This document shows, piece after piece, positions 25,001 through 37,339 of a DNA stretch of 64,000 bases (position 1 is its first letter; each line of letters opens with the position of its first letter). Below the pieces are notes generated by a model. It worked only from the letters and a program-made list of their open reading frames with translations, made no database searches and was not told the origin of the DNA. Origin of the DNA: Dirofilaria immitis (taxonomy: Eukaryota > Nematoda > Chromadorea > Rhabditida > Onchocercidae). The translations under genes and the position numbers were made by a program. Location of the stretch: the NCBI GenBank assembly GCA_024305405.1, contig JAKNDB010000079.1, forward strand, positions 981,001 to 1,045,000. The letters run 5' to 3'.

Positions 25001-26824
25001 ATTCAAAAGAGAAAATGGAGACGGTAGTACAAGTGATAAATGATAGATGAATTAATAAATTAATTTGGATTAAATCACTTCTTTTCGCATTTTTGTTTTT
25101 ATAATTTCAAATATTTGAATAATTTTTATTTCATTCTACGCTGTAAGTAATTAATTTATTAATTATATAAATTAAATTATTATTTTGCTTTTAAATCGAT
25201 AAAATTCTCAAAATATTATTTTACATTTTATTTGCAATTAAATTAAAATTTGATTATTTAAATTTTTATTTCCATTCCATCCTATTCTGTTTTATTATTT
25301 TTATCTTTTAATACTTTTCATTTCCGAATTTTTTACTTTTAAAATTAATTCCATTTTTATTTTCTTCATTCTTATATCCGATTTATTTATTAAGGCTTGA
25401 AAAAAGTTCAATATTCTATTTTACCTGGTGTAATCAAGTTGGATACAAAAATGAATCATAATTATGAATCATGAAAAGGTTACAGATAAATGTAATATTT
25501 AATCTCTTTTAAATAATCATAATAATCATCAATTATTTCAGTTTTACATCGTAATTATGCATTTTGTCTTAGCTCAGTGAGCATAAAAATTGGTAATAGC
25601 TATGGATCATGCAAAGGTCATGAATAAATACAATGTTTAGCACTTATCAGATAATCAGATAATAATTAAATGATTCTATCATTTATCAATTATCATAAAT
25701 AAGTTATAGTTTATTCCTTTAATACACATAAATTCCAATTAAAAAAAGTTAAGTTTTTAAGAGATTAATTGATAAGCTATTTACAAAATTAATTAAAATT
25801 TAACGCTAATATCATTCATTTTTAATATTAACTGCAAAAATGAAATATTTCAATTTTCAAAAAAATTAAGTATTTGCATAAAATGCAAACATTTCATGCA
25901 TTTAAATTTTGCAAATTTTGGTAAAATTATAAGACATTTTAGGATTATAAATAATTTACTAAAATTTGAATTCTATTTAAAATTTATTATTCAAAAAAAA
26001 AAGTTTAATCAACCGCTAATATCAATGCTTTTATCATTGCAAAGAAAAAAAATCAACTTAATGCTTCTAAAAGATAAATTGAAATTTTTGTTAACAAATC
26101 AGCAAACATTGTAAATTAAGGGCCTATTCATAAAAGAATAACTTAATATAAGTTGAGATTTATGAGAAAATTTTACATTTCTAATTTCAATTAAATATTT
26201 TACTCATTTATCATTTTCATTTCATCATTTCATGAATGATAAGTGAATAAAAAATTGTAAATTAAGAAGCTATTCGTAAAAGTATTAATTTAGTGATAAT
26301 CTAAGGTATGCAAAAAATTTATCACATTATTTTAATCTATAGTGATAATACATGATGAAAATGAAACTTTTTTATTTGAAAAAATTTTTTTAATTTAAAA
26401 AATATATCCACGCAGGTACAATTAATTTTATCATGCGATTATCATTGCACGATCGAAATAAAAAATTTTTAATATAATTGCAAATATTATTAAATTTAAA
26501 AAAGAGAAGAAAATGAAATATAAGCTAAATAATGTCAAAATATAAAAAAATAAGACAAAATAATTAAACAAACAAATTATTTGTTTGTTTAATTTACATT
26601 TTAAATGAAACTTAAAATTTATATAATTTAATATAATCGAAAAAGAAAAATTATAATTTAATTATATTTAAATTAAATTTTATATTTTAAATTCTTTCAA
26701 AAAACAAAAATAAAATTATGAAATGATTTAGTTAAAAAAATTATTATACTTACCATATAGTTTGGATGATTATGCATATAATGCTAATTAAAAAATATAA
26801 AATAAGCTGGTTGATAATGAGCAT
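16085..26824 (-). CDS. MOLO1-domain (modulator of levamisole receptor-like) type I membrane protein
   Basis: Eleven exons on the minus strand: 26824-26754, 23307-23171, 23020-22947, 22586-22504, 21958-21888, 21388-21248, 20930-20874, 20709-20546, 19327-19179, 18346-18255, 16196-16085. Exon 1 has ATG and a hydrophobic signal peptide (LILYFLISIICIIIQT) and a GTAAGT donor. Exons 2-6 give the MOLO1/TPM-like ectodomain: HCG, VCDPDKAISMSE, CICRFDQ, then FARLLRERWLIGDCDEDILF. Exons 9-10 give a transmembrane helix (WAMIVFVMCALLCLLMTIG) and a basic tail (SVRRGSPRGKP). In C. elegans MOLO-1 is an auxiliary subunit of levamisole-sensitive acetylcholine receptors; a similar role is only an inference. Frame breaks are apparent in exon 5 (A7 run 21912-21918), exon 6 (T9 run 21372-21380 and the A5T4 tract 21332-21340) and exon 8 (20632-20634), and the frame of exon 11 is uncertain. 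Either the assembly is uncorrected or this gene is decaying. Other splice phases agree throughout. Confidence 0.65.
16197..18254 (-). other. Last intron of the MOLO1 gene, no gene seen
   Basis: AT-rich intron between exons 10 and 11. It includes an imperfect palindrome TCCCGGAATTTCCGGAA at about 16263-16279, a patch with ACAGTAT/TATGC motifs at 16630-16880, and an AAAC repeat near 17628-17650. Nothing codes convincingly. Confidence 0.5.
19590..20150 (+). pseudogene. 28S (LSU) rRNA-derived fragment in an intron
   Basis: This patch is less AT-rich than its surroundings. Between about 19630 and 19815 it follows the conserved order of eukaryotic 28S rRNA: a hairpin (GCTTTGTTAG..CTAATAAAGC) where the AACAGCAGTT helix lies, then TTAGTC, CGATCCTAAGA, AGCGTTT, ATCGAAAG, GTTAATATTCC, ACCTGGATATGG, GAGAT and GTCGCGAG. 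Beyond 19830 the match is unclear; the arms CTTATATGAAAGTATTATCT (about 19882) and AGATAATATTTTCATATAAG (about 19993) form a foldback like an expansion-segment hairpin. It sits in intron 8 of the minus-strand MOLO1 gene, as an isolated fragment, so it is called a pseudogene. The match is from memory of yeast and human 28S. Confidence 0.6.
23308..26753 (-). other. First intron of the MOLO1 gene, 3.4 kb
   Basis: Very AT-rich intron separating the signal-peptide exon from the ectodomain exons, with a strong GTAAGT donor at 26753-26748. It contains a short perfect palindrome around ACAAACAAATTATTTGTTTGTT (26569-26590) and no supported gene on either strand. Confidence 0.6.
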
Positions 26825-26836
26825 TATTTCGAAAAA

Positions 26837-26925
26837 TGTGACGCATTCGATACGTGATATATCGTTGGATTCTTGACGGTTTTACGTGATACATTCGATA
26901 TGTGATACATCGTTTGACGTTTCGC
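26837..26925 (-). promoter_or_regulatory. Upstream direct repeat at the MOLO1 gene start
   Basis: Directly upstream of the start codon lie two diverged copies of a roughly 45-50 bp unit containing CATTCGATA.GTGATA.ATCGTT. It is the only clearly non-random, less AT-rich patch in several kilobases. Position suggests a 5' UTR or promoter element; function is inferred from location only. Confidence 0.35.
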
Positions 26926-29701
26926 TGCTTCATTAAATCAACTATTCATTGTAATGTGATTTTCAGCAAATAATAATATTTACATTGAGTATCAATCGAT
27001 TTGAAAAAATGCTCGAAAATTTCCAGAATTATTTTCCTAAAATGCCTTAAATAAGTTTGTACTTTTAGCTTCTCGTTAGTGTTAGAATTCTAAAAATTCA
27101 TAGAAATTCTTCCTATCAAATTCACTCCTAATTAAACTTTCTGAAATATAAGATGTGAATTATCGAGAAAAATAAATATCATAACAATTAACCATCAGAA
27201 TTATTTCAAAACAAATTGTCAAAAATTTTAATTTTGCTAATATATTGCAATAATTGCTAAAAATTTTCTTTAATCTGTAAACTTATCTTTTATCATACTT
27301 TTCTAAAAAATCAATTAATAACATGGGAAGAAAATTTCCCGGATCGTCAGGATTTCTCGTAAGTATCGCAATTCAAAAAAGAAATTATTATCATGTGTTG
27401 ATAAAAATATATTTCAAAAACTGATCGATGCATAAATTATTTATTTCGATACTTTTGCATATAAATTATTTAAATGTTTGTACAGATATAAAATAATTTC
27501 AAAAATCATTAAATGTAATTTGATCATTTACAGTATGCTTCATTCTTTCTATTTCATTTTTTCAAATATAAATAAAAATTTTCGAATAAATATTTTTTAT
27601 TTCAAATGTGAAAATATATACTTAAATAAATATATAAGAAATGAATTACACAATGATTTATTGAATTTTTAAAGTCCTAATTAAGTATATACAGCCATGT
27701 AATTTATATGATTACTTAAAAAATTAAAATACGGCGTAAAGCTTCGTTTTTTAAGTTTATTTTTAGTAAATTTTGATAATTCAATTGAACCTAAATCTTA
27801 TTTGATATTATTTTTAGCCTATTTCATTATATTTATTGATTTATTGTATTCCAATAAAAAAAAAAACTTTTTCTTTATAGAAAATATAACCTGAAAATAA
27901 TTTACTCTAAATAAGAGTTTCCAAAAAGTTTTTAATAATAAAATTGAAATAATTAATATAAATATTTTGTTTACAAACATATATTTTAATAAAATGAGTC
28001 ATTGAAGTAATATATATATTTCACGTACTAATTATATTTATAGCATTTTAAGCGCAAATTAATTAATTAATTAATTAGTTTACATTCATGCTGTATTTTT
28101 ATAAAAATAATTTATATTTTAAACTAATATAGTAAAATTGTCGAAATTTCTGAATATTATATTATTTAATTCAAACATTTTACATTTTTATTTTCATTCT
28201 ATTATGATAAAAAAATATTTAATTAAATAATTAATTAATTGAAAAAGCAAAAAGTAAAAATTAAATAATTAATTAATTTAACATAAGAGAAACTGTTTCA
28301 AATTTGCTTATTTTTATAAAATAATTAAATAATTCAATATGAAAATAAATATTTTAACTTAAATAATAAAATATTAATTAATTTCTTTTCGCAATTTTTA
28401 AAATTTTTGAAGAGAATTCAATTTAGAAAGGAAACAAAACAAAAATAAGCAAAAAAAGGAAAGGAAATGAAAATTGCTATAATAAAAATGCATTAGAAAT
28501 TGATTTATTTATCAATTTTATAAAAATTTTTATAAAATAAATTTTGCCATATTAAAATAAATTAGATTTATTTGCTAAATTTATTTCTAACTTAACTTAT
28601 TTTTGATAAAAATTGAATATAATCATTAAAAAATATATCACAAATTTACTAATTTATACAATTAATTATTTACTTAATTACTGAATCCATATCGCAAAAT
28701 ATAAATTTTTTTTTAATAGACATTTATTACTGCAAAAAGAAATGGAAAATATTGCAATATTTTAAAATTCTCCAATTTTTCAACCTTTTCTCAATACCAT
28801 AAATGAAAAATATAAAGTGATAGTTGATTAAGCGAGAGTATATTTGAATATACAAATATTAATTAACATAATTAATTAATATAATTAGCATTTATCCTTA
28901 GTTTATTCCTAAATGTGTAATACTACTCTAATTTGATTAATAAAAATATACTTAAATATATAAAACATAATTTGACATATTATTCTTACTTTACTCCTTA
29001 ATAGATACTATTATATTATTTATAAAAATAGAACTAAATTTTTATCGAAAAATTTATTTCAAAACAAAAAAGAAAACAAAGAATTAAAATATAAAAATAA
29101 CAAAATAAATTAAAAAGTTTCGAAAAAAAGAGAATATTTTCGTAGCAAAATAAGTAAATAAGTATTTCAATCCATTTCAATCCTTAATTGCTAAGAATTT
29201 AAAATTGATATTTGAAAGGAAATTACCAATAAAAAATGTATGAATCTAAAAACGATAAAAGTTTTTAGTAAACAGAAATTTCAAAAGTACTTTATGCAAA
29301 ACATCGCTTCTATTAAAAGATAGGATAAAAATTTTTATTGTTAATTCTCGAATCTTTTCTTCTCTTTTTCTCCCTCTCGCGTTTCTTTTTTTCATTCTTC
29401 TCGAAGCATTTAAGAAGTAATTAGACTTTGAAAAGTTTTCAGTTTACTTTTTTTTCTCATTTTAAAGAGAATAAATGGAAGTAGATTGTTTAAGAAGATA
29501 AAATTGTGAAGGAAGAGGAAAAAAATTTGACAACAAAATTAAAAATTTAATTCTTTTGAGCAATGTTTACGCTTAGAAAATGATATTATCATCGTCATCA
29601 AAAAATTTGTTTTTCATTTCTACTATATATATATTATGATTAATTTTATTTATTTATATTGATTCACAAGATTTTTTTCTTCTGATTTTTACTTTAAATT
29701 A

Positions 29702-29953
29702 TTTATGAATGCTTGATAAATGCAAAATGAATCTCATTCCTCTTTTCCTACTTCAATGCATAAAACATGAAATTAAAAAAGTTTCATGATTCCATCTTTA
29801 CTACAGATTACTTATCAATGTTTGATAAACGTGAAATGAATCTCATCCCTCTTTTTCCTACTTCAATGCATAAAACATGAAATTAAAAAAGTTTCATGAT
29901 TCCATCTTTACTACAGATTACTTATCAATGGTTGATAGACGTAAAATGAATTT
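29702..29953. repeat. 110-bp tandem duplication
   Basis: Two full copies and a partial third of a unit containing CTACTTCAATGCATAAAACA and GTTTCATGATTCCATCTTTA; the marker TAAAACATGA lies at 29761 and 29871. Copies are almost identical over the central part. Confidence 0.9.
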
Positions 29954-29990
29954 TTCTTTACGAATATTTATGCCTAATTTACTCCAAATT

Positions 29991-29999
29991 ACTTCTCAA

Positions 30000-30038
<39 letters not shown>

Positions 30039-30044
30039 AGAAGT
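29991..30044. repeat. AT-array hairpin with unique arms
   Basis: ACTTCTCAAT at 29991-30000 is followed by a pure TA array and then ATTGAGAAGT at 30035-30044, its exact reverse complement, giving a long perfect foldback. Confidence 0.85.
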
Positions 30045-30962
30045 ATCATTTTTATCACAAATATACTATTTTCATTTATAAAAAGATAAGTTTTATTTTC
30101 ATATTAAATCTAAAATTATATAATAAAATTTACAAAGTTTGATATTAAAAAAAAGTCTTATAGATTTTATTGAAAAATAAGGAAAAGATTTATAGAAATA
30201 ATTGAAATATTACAAAAAAATGATCTAAAAATTTATCAGTATTTTTAAAAGCGTATAATTTCATCGTTATCATTTGTATAACACAGCACTATCTATCATT
30301 AATTATTGATTATTCAAACTATCCATTTCAAGAATATTGATTATTCTAAATTTTATTCTAATTATTTTGAAATTTTATTTTTCTTTCCCCCTCTCCCACC
30401 CTTTCCTTTCAAAAAAGGAATTCCTTTTTAATTAGTAAAAATTTTCTTGGCATCCTTCATTTATATAATATTATTTGTCATTCTTTTCTCTAATCAATTA
30501 ATTTCAATTATTTAATTAAAAGATTTTAAATTATTTCATTTCCTTTTAAAATTATTATAAATTATTGAGAAAAAAAAGGAATATATACAATAGCATAATA
30601 GTATAAGGAGAATGAGAGAAAAAGAAAAGGGAATAACTCGAATTGAATTAAAAATTTGAAAAAGAAAAAAAAGTAAAACAGAATGATGCTACTTTTATTC
30701 TTTACATTTTCTCTTTTTTTTCCGAAAGCCGATAAATTATCTAAGCGCCTTACTAGGCGCTAATATTATCATAAAAATTTTAAGAATATCGAGAAAAATG
30801 ATAAAAAAATAGAAACAAAGAAAGAAATAAAGAGAGGTGGACAGATAGAGGGACAGAGAGAGAGAGAGGTAGAAAGAGAAAGAGAGAGAGAGGAAATGTT
30901 GAAAATAAAAGGATTTTGAAGGAAAAAAAGCACTCGAAATAAGAAATATATACATTTATATT

Positions 30963-31080
30963 TGTGTGTGTGTGTGTGTGTGCGTGTGTGTGTGTGTGTG
31001 TATGTATATGTGTTTTTATATATATTTGTGTGTGTATGTGTGTGTATGCATATATGTCTGTCATATATATATATGACAGA
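30963..31080. repeat. TG microsatellite followed by a short hairpin
   Basis: TG-rich array 30963-31047 followed by TCTGTCATATATATATATGA at 31057, which closes as a 24-bp palindrome ending ACAGA at 31080. Simple sequence; open frames across it are low-complexity artefacts. Confidence 0.85.
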
Positions 31081-34000
31081 TACAACAATCCCACCCTTTT
31101 TTTGAAAGAATTTCTTATTTTAAAAAAAAAAGAAAGGGAAGAAGCGACTTCAGTAAAAGAGTAGTAGGCATAGAGAAAATTTGTAAAAAAAAAGAAAAAA
31201 AATAGAAATCACCGGAAACATTGTAAAAGAATGACGAAGGCGAGAAAAAAGCCTAAAGGGTTATCAGTTCTATTTTATATTTTTATGACAAGGCTTATTA
31301 TTATTTTGGTTTCTAAGCCAAGGACATATTATCACCAAATGGCCTTTTGCTCTTTTATTTTTCTTTTTTTTTTTTATCATTCTTTGGCTGCTTAGCTAAC
31401 TAAAACTTTATGTTTTTCTTTCTTCTCTCACCTTTTCTTTTATCCTTTTCACATATTTCTCTTTTTTTTTTTTTTTGATAAATATATATCGATAAATTCG
31501 TAATAACCATTAATTGTCTATTTTCCTTTTCTTCTTTATTTTCTTTTCATATCATTTTTTATTCCTTTTTTCTTTTTTCTTTCGATTTTTTTTTCATATA
31601 TATAAAATATACAATTTATTTATGCAAAAATACCACGTATATATTTGCACACGCTCACGCATACGTATCATATACGTATGTATGTATACGTAATTAAGTT
31701 TTTAAAGGGTAAAAAAATAAAATTGACTTAATCACGCAGAATAACATCCACGTAAAACACACTCACCTACACACTCACCTACACATACACACACATACAC
31801 ACACACACACACACCCATGCATGCAGTATATATACATAAAATTTTCTAAAAAGATCGAAAAAGAAAAAAAAAAGATTAGGAATTTATCAATGATAACAAA
31901 TTTTATTTAATTTATGCCAAAATTTAACGAAAAAAAAATTTATTAGATTTGTTTAATTTATTTGATCAAATCGTTTCAAAGAAATCAATCAATAATTCGT
32001 TATTATATTATAATTTAGAAAAGTATTTCCCACTGAAATTATTTATTTAATCATTTAGATATAATAATATCTTAGCATTAAATAACATAATTTTCACTAT
32101 AATTAATTATTAGAATAATTTTCTAAATGCATTTATATTATCTCTAAAATCATTTCATCAAATATATTTATTCAAAATTTGAATATTATCAGATTAATTG
32201 CTTTTTTTTATTTTAATATTTAATTTAATCCAAAAATAAAAAAAAAATATGAAAGTAATGCAAAATTAAATTTAATTAAAAATTTATTGTTTAGAACTTA
32301 ACAGATATTTTTAATTGAATGTTAACAATGATAATTAAGAATTTTATCAATTTAAATCTGTTGAATTTTTTTTTGTAATTAAAAATAGAAAAAAAAAGAA
32401 AAGCACTCCTACAGTATAACTAAATACTTTTATTTATGATAATAATAAAACTCAAATTGATTCAAAATTTAAATTAAAAATTTCAAAATTGAATTTTAGA
32501 AGAAAAAGTGCGAATATTTTTATTTATCATTTATTGAATTTACTTCCTATATAAGTAAATAAAAAGATGAATAAAATTTAATGATATTTATCATTTTGAT
32601 TTGAAAACAATTATTCGAGAATAATTTATAAACAATCAATCAACAATTTAATAAGACTTTATGTCTCTAACTTAATTTTCGAAGTTTAAATCTCATGGGA
32701 ACTTTTTTTTATTTAATTTAAAACAAAACAAGAAAAAAAGCATTCCAAAATTCAATTTGATTAATTCTCATAGGATAAAATTAGCTTATAATAAAAAATA
32801 AATTAGCATTTGCTTTGAAAAAATATTGCTTGCCAAATTTGTTTATTTATTTATTTATAAAATATCGTTTTCTTTTTATCTTAAATTTCAATCATTTCTT
32901 GGAATTATTTTCTATAAACAACAATTTTTTTTCATTTTGCAAAAAAAAATCTTTTACTTTTACTCTGTTTATATTAAATTATTTTATCAGAAATTTTTCA
33001 AAAATAAAAAACATAAAATTGTTAAAAGTAAATTATTATATTAAATAATAAATTATTTAATATATAAAACAGATATTTATTTACATATAAAATTATTGTA
33101 TGCATAAAACAATTGGTAATTAATTAATCAATTAATTGCAAAATGAATGAAAATGAATTATATGAATAATTGAATAAGAATACAATATATGATATATGTA
33201 TAATACATATAGAAATGAATAATTGCAATACAAATTCAGTAAGTGAAAAACTTTTAAACTAATCAAAATATGACTTGAATTTCAAAAATAAAATATAATT
33301 TAAAATTTAAAGAAAAGCCATTTCACATTCTAAGCCATTTTAATTATTTGAATAAAACGAATTTCAATACGAGAAAAAATGATAAGACATCAAATTTTAA
33401 ATTAAAGAAAAATTTAATCAAAAATCGATACGAATTAAGATCGAGCTTTTTGATATATCAAGTAAAATTGACAGCACGAAATACATTTAATCTAAATTTA
33501 AATCGAATTTTTAATTTTTTTAAATTTAAATAAAAATTTACTAATGCAATGGAAACATAACATATTATGGAGAGGAAGAAAGGAAGAAAGTGAAATAAGG
33601 AAAAGTTCAAAAATATTTTACATTCAAAATCATCATAACTTTCTCTCTTTCCTCTCTCTCTCTCTATGATATTTCTTAGATATTTGAGGAATGCAAAAAT
33701 TTTAAATCCATAAATTTTTGGCCTAAGACTAAGCTAAAGATGAAATAACAGCCTAGGCCTGAAGATATGAATAAATATGAAATATGATTTATTAGCCAGA
33801 TGTGTCTTTAATTAATATTAATTTTCTCAGTTTTTTGTTAATAACATCTCGGAATAAAATAATTTATTATAAAATATTATGCATATATTATTACTATTTA
33901 ATTAATTTCAGCCAAAGAAATATTTTTAATATAAAATTAGTAACTTAATTCTTTTATTAATTAAAATTTTTACTAATAAAATAATAACAAAATTTGTTAT

Positions 34001-37000
34001 CATTATATATATATATGCATGTGTATGTATCGTCAAAAATTACAGACAATATAAAATTATATTATCACATCGAATAAATAAAAATAAGAAATGGAAAAGA
34101 ATAAAAATTAAATTATTTTGTTGCACGATTTCTTTGATTATTCAATGATAAAATTTTCACAAAATATATAAATCATTATAATCTCGAGAGAAAAAAAAAA
34201 CGAAAAAGAATAAAATGGAAAGAACAATTTCTTTTTTTCAAAAATATTAAATTTTCCATCTTTTCTTCTATGTGATTTGCGTAATTGTTATTGAAATTTT
34301 TATTAGCATAATTGTTAAACCGATAACAAAAGTCTAATTAGCATGTACGTATTTTATCATAATTTTATCATCCAATTCCTCATAAGTTATTAATTTCATT
34401 TGATTAATTGCGGCCAAATATTTTAATATAAAACTATTGGTTCAATCATCATAAAAAGATGATAAGAAAATTTTAATTAGAAAAAAGTAACAAAAATTTC
34501 TTTCATTATTTTCTTATTCGTCATATTTTAAATTATAAATCAATAAATATAAGTTAGCTATCATATTATCACAGGTATAAATGTTATAATTTATTAAATC
34601 ACATTATCATGCATGCAAATTTTATGATTTATCAATAAATATTAAAAATAACTTTATCATTTGAAAATAATAACAATTGCTAAGTTTTACTTATTTTAAT
34701 ATAATTTGCATTTTATAAAAATTATAAATGAATAATTGCAGAATAAAATAAAACAAAAGAAAAGCCATTTCATTATTGTTCAATTACTTTAGTTGTTTTA
34801 TTTTAAAAATAAACGAAACTTTTTCTTTTTGTTTACATTTTTATTTATCATTACAAATAATATTCGAAATACAATTATTATTTAAAATAAATTTTATAAA
34901 ATTTAAATATTTCAATCGCTTGAATTATAAATTTGGCATTTTATCGTTTCATTTTAAAATATTTCAGAAATCAATTAATTAATTAGCTTTTTGCTAAAAC
35001 AAATAATATCGCATATGAAAAATAATAATCAAAAAGAAAAGTTTTCGTTTAATATAAAATTATTTTTAATTAATAATAATAAAATCAATTCTTTACTAAT
35101 TATCTTCACTGTTCCTTTTTCTTATCAATGAGAACTTATTTATCTATTTTTCTTTGTTTTAATATTGGAAATGGAAAAATTGAATGAATTGAAGGAAAAT
35201 AAAAAAACGATAACAATTTCAACTAAATATGAGCGAGTAACCATATATACTTATTTAATAAATCTTTATAATTAATCTCAATTAATAAAATTAGATAATT
35301 AAAATATTTTAAACGATGCAATTACAGTATGCATATATATGTCTATTTGATTACTTAAATAATATTTTAAATTATCTTCTTATCAGAATTTTAATAAAAT
35401 TCTGTTATTAATATCTGAAAATATTAATATTCCATCTTACCATAATTATTTAATACTTCTTTTTATAAAATTTGAAAAAGTTTTCAAATTTTTAAATTAA
35501 ATTTACAAAAAATTTAATAATTTAATGTCATTCCTTTCTTTTCTTATCATTTTGATAAAACTATTCTAAACAATTATGCTAACTAATTTGATATGATTTG
35601 TAATTAAATATTAATTATTAATTTTGACGAGTGAAATAAGTGGATTGCTTTTAAATGATAATAAAGATAAGCAATATGAGAAATGAGATTTAAAATTATT
35701 GTCATTCGTTGAAATGATAGTCAAAATTGGATAAAATTTTTTGTTTAAAAATTAAAAAATTTTTTTGATCGGATAATTTTAAAAATTTAATTTTTAAACA
35801 ATTAAAATAAGATTTTAACTAAGCAATTAGAAAGACATTAAAAATATATTGCAAAGACAAAAATATGAATAGAAGTTTAAGAAAAAAAGAAAACTTTTAT
35901 TATATACTTAAATAACGAATAACAAAAATTCAATAAAGAAGACAATTTGACAATTAATTTATTCAAATTATAAAGCAAATTTAATATTAAAAGCTTTTCA
36001 TATAAAAAATTTTTTCAAATATGAAAAATCTCAGAAATATAATGCAAAATATTATTTTTCTTTGTCTTTTTAATAGTTTAATCAAACTAAAATGACAGTA
36101 TTTTAAATTGAAAATCAAATAATAAATTTTAATTAATTAAAAATATATAGAAATGAAATTAAAAAGTGCTAATATTTCATAATTCTATGATTGTAACATT
36201 CTGCCAACAAAAATGAAACATTTTAACAAAAAAAAAAAAACAAAAACAAAAAAAAATTATATATAGCAATGTTCCAGTGAAACAATAATATATGTTGAAG
36301 GATAGCAGTATTGATTGAATATTTATTGAAACAATATGTTGAAAGATGGCAATATTGATTGGAAGTGAATTTAAGGATAGAAAAGATTAAATGTTGAATT
36401 AGCACATTCTGAAATTTATAAAATTAAAAATCAAATTAATAATTCTCGTAAGTCTTAAATATCTTTCGCATGGTTGTTTGAAATTAATCATATATTTTTA
36501 ATTGTCTCTTAACAATTTTTCTTCCGATAAATGATAACTTGGAAGAATCAAAATTGATTACTTTATTGTACAACAATAATCATTTGATAATAGTATAAAT
36601 TATTGATAAATTTTTATATTTATAATCAATACAACTTTATTAAATATAAATCTTGTTCCATGGAAAATTTCAAAGACTTTTTATTTGAAAACTTTTCAGA
36701 ACATATATAATACTCAGCTAATTGGATAAAACAAAATTAATTTATAAAAATCTAATTATGAACAACTGCTAATAAAAGAATTAAAGAAAAAGTTCAGAAA
36801 AGTTTTCGAAATTAATTAATCAATTACTAATTTATCGATTGATAGTTTAGAAGAAATCTCTCGTATCTCAAAATTTATAAAATTAACCAAAAATTATGAT
36901 AAAAATATATATATTATCGGATTGTATATATCTTTCATTCTTAGTAATAATTATTATTATGCATATAAAATAGTTAAATTATATATTTAATCATTTCTCA

Positions 37001-37217
37001 CAATAAATATCAAAGCAAATAATTTAATTCATGAAAATTAATTTTAAAAAAATCATATTTGATTGTTTTTTTAATTTCTATAATAAACAATCAAAATCGA
37101 TTAAAATGATTAATTTCAATATGCTATGTAATATTTTGCATACATTAAAAGATATCAATATTGATTGAAATGCAACTTAATACGAGCGAGAGATTTCATC
37201 TAAAACGTCTTCATTAA

Positions 37218-37229
37218 TATGATGATGAC

Positions 37230-37286
<57 letters not shown>

Positions 37287-37322
37287 AATGATGATGATGA
37301 TGATGATGATAACGACGATGAT
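37218..37322. repeat. (GAT)n array in the 3' UTR of the phosphodiesterase gene
   Basis: A nearly uninterrupted GAT trinucleotide array ends about 18 bp from the stop codon (37340-37342, minus strand), so the transcript would carry an ATC-repeat near the start of its 3' UTR. Confidence 0.9.
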
Positions 37323-37339
37323 AATACATCATATATTAA

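Larger units (their letters stand above)
26926..37217. other. Gene-poor intergenic region with microsatellites
   Basis: About 10 kb between the start of the MOLO1 gene and the 3' end of the phosphodiesterase gene, both minus strand, so it should hold the MOLO1 promoter and the phosphodiesterase 3' UTR. Contents: a 110-bp tandem duplication and AT hairpin at 29.7-30.05 kb, GA-rich 30828-30896, TG arrays 30963-31047, CA array 31777-31813, and a small hairpin AGCGCC..GGCGCT at 30744-30761. I see no supportable exon set on either strand. Confidence 0.5.

Noticed and set aside
30742..30762. AGCGCC..GGCGCT hairpin as a possible terminator or small RNA
   Set aside because: The stem is only about 6 bp with no supporting context; such hairpins arise by chance.
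30780..31164. Open frames on both strands rich in HT/VC repeats and LSLSLS
   Set aside because: They are products of the TG and GA microsatellites, not genes.
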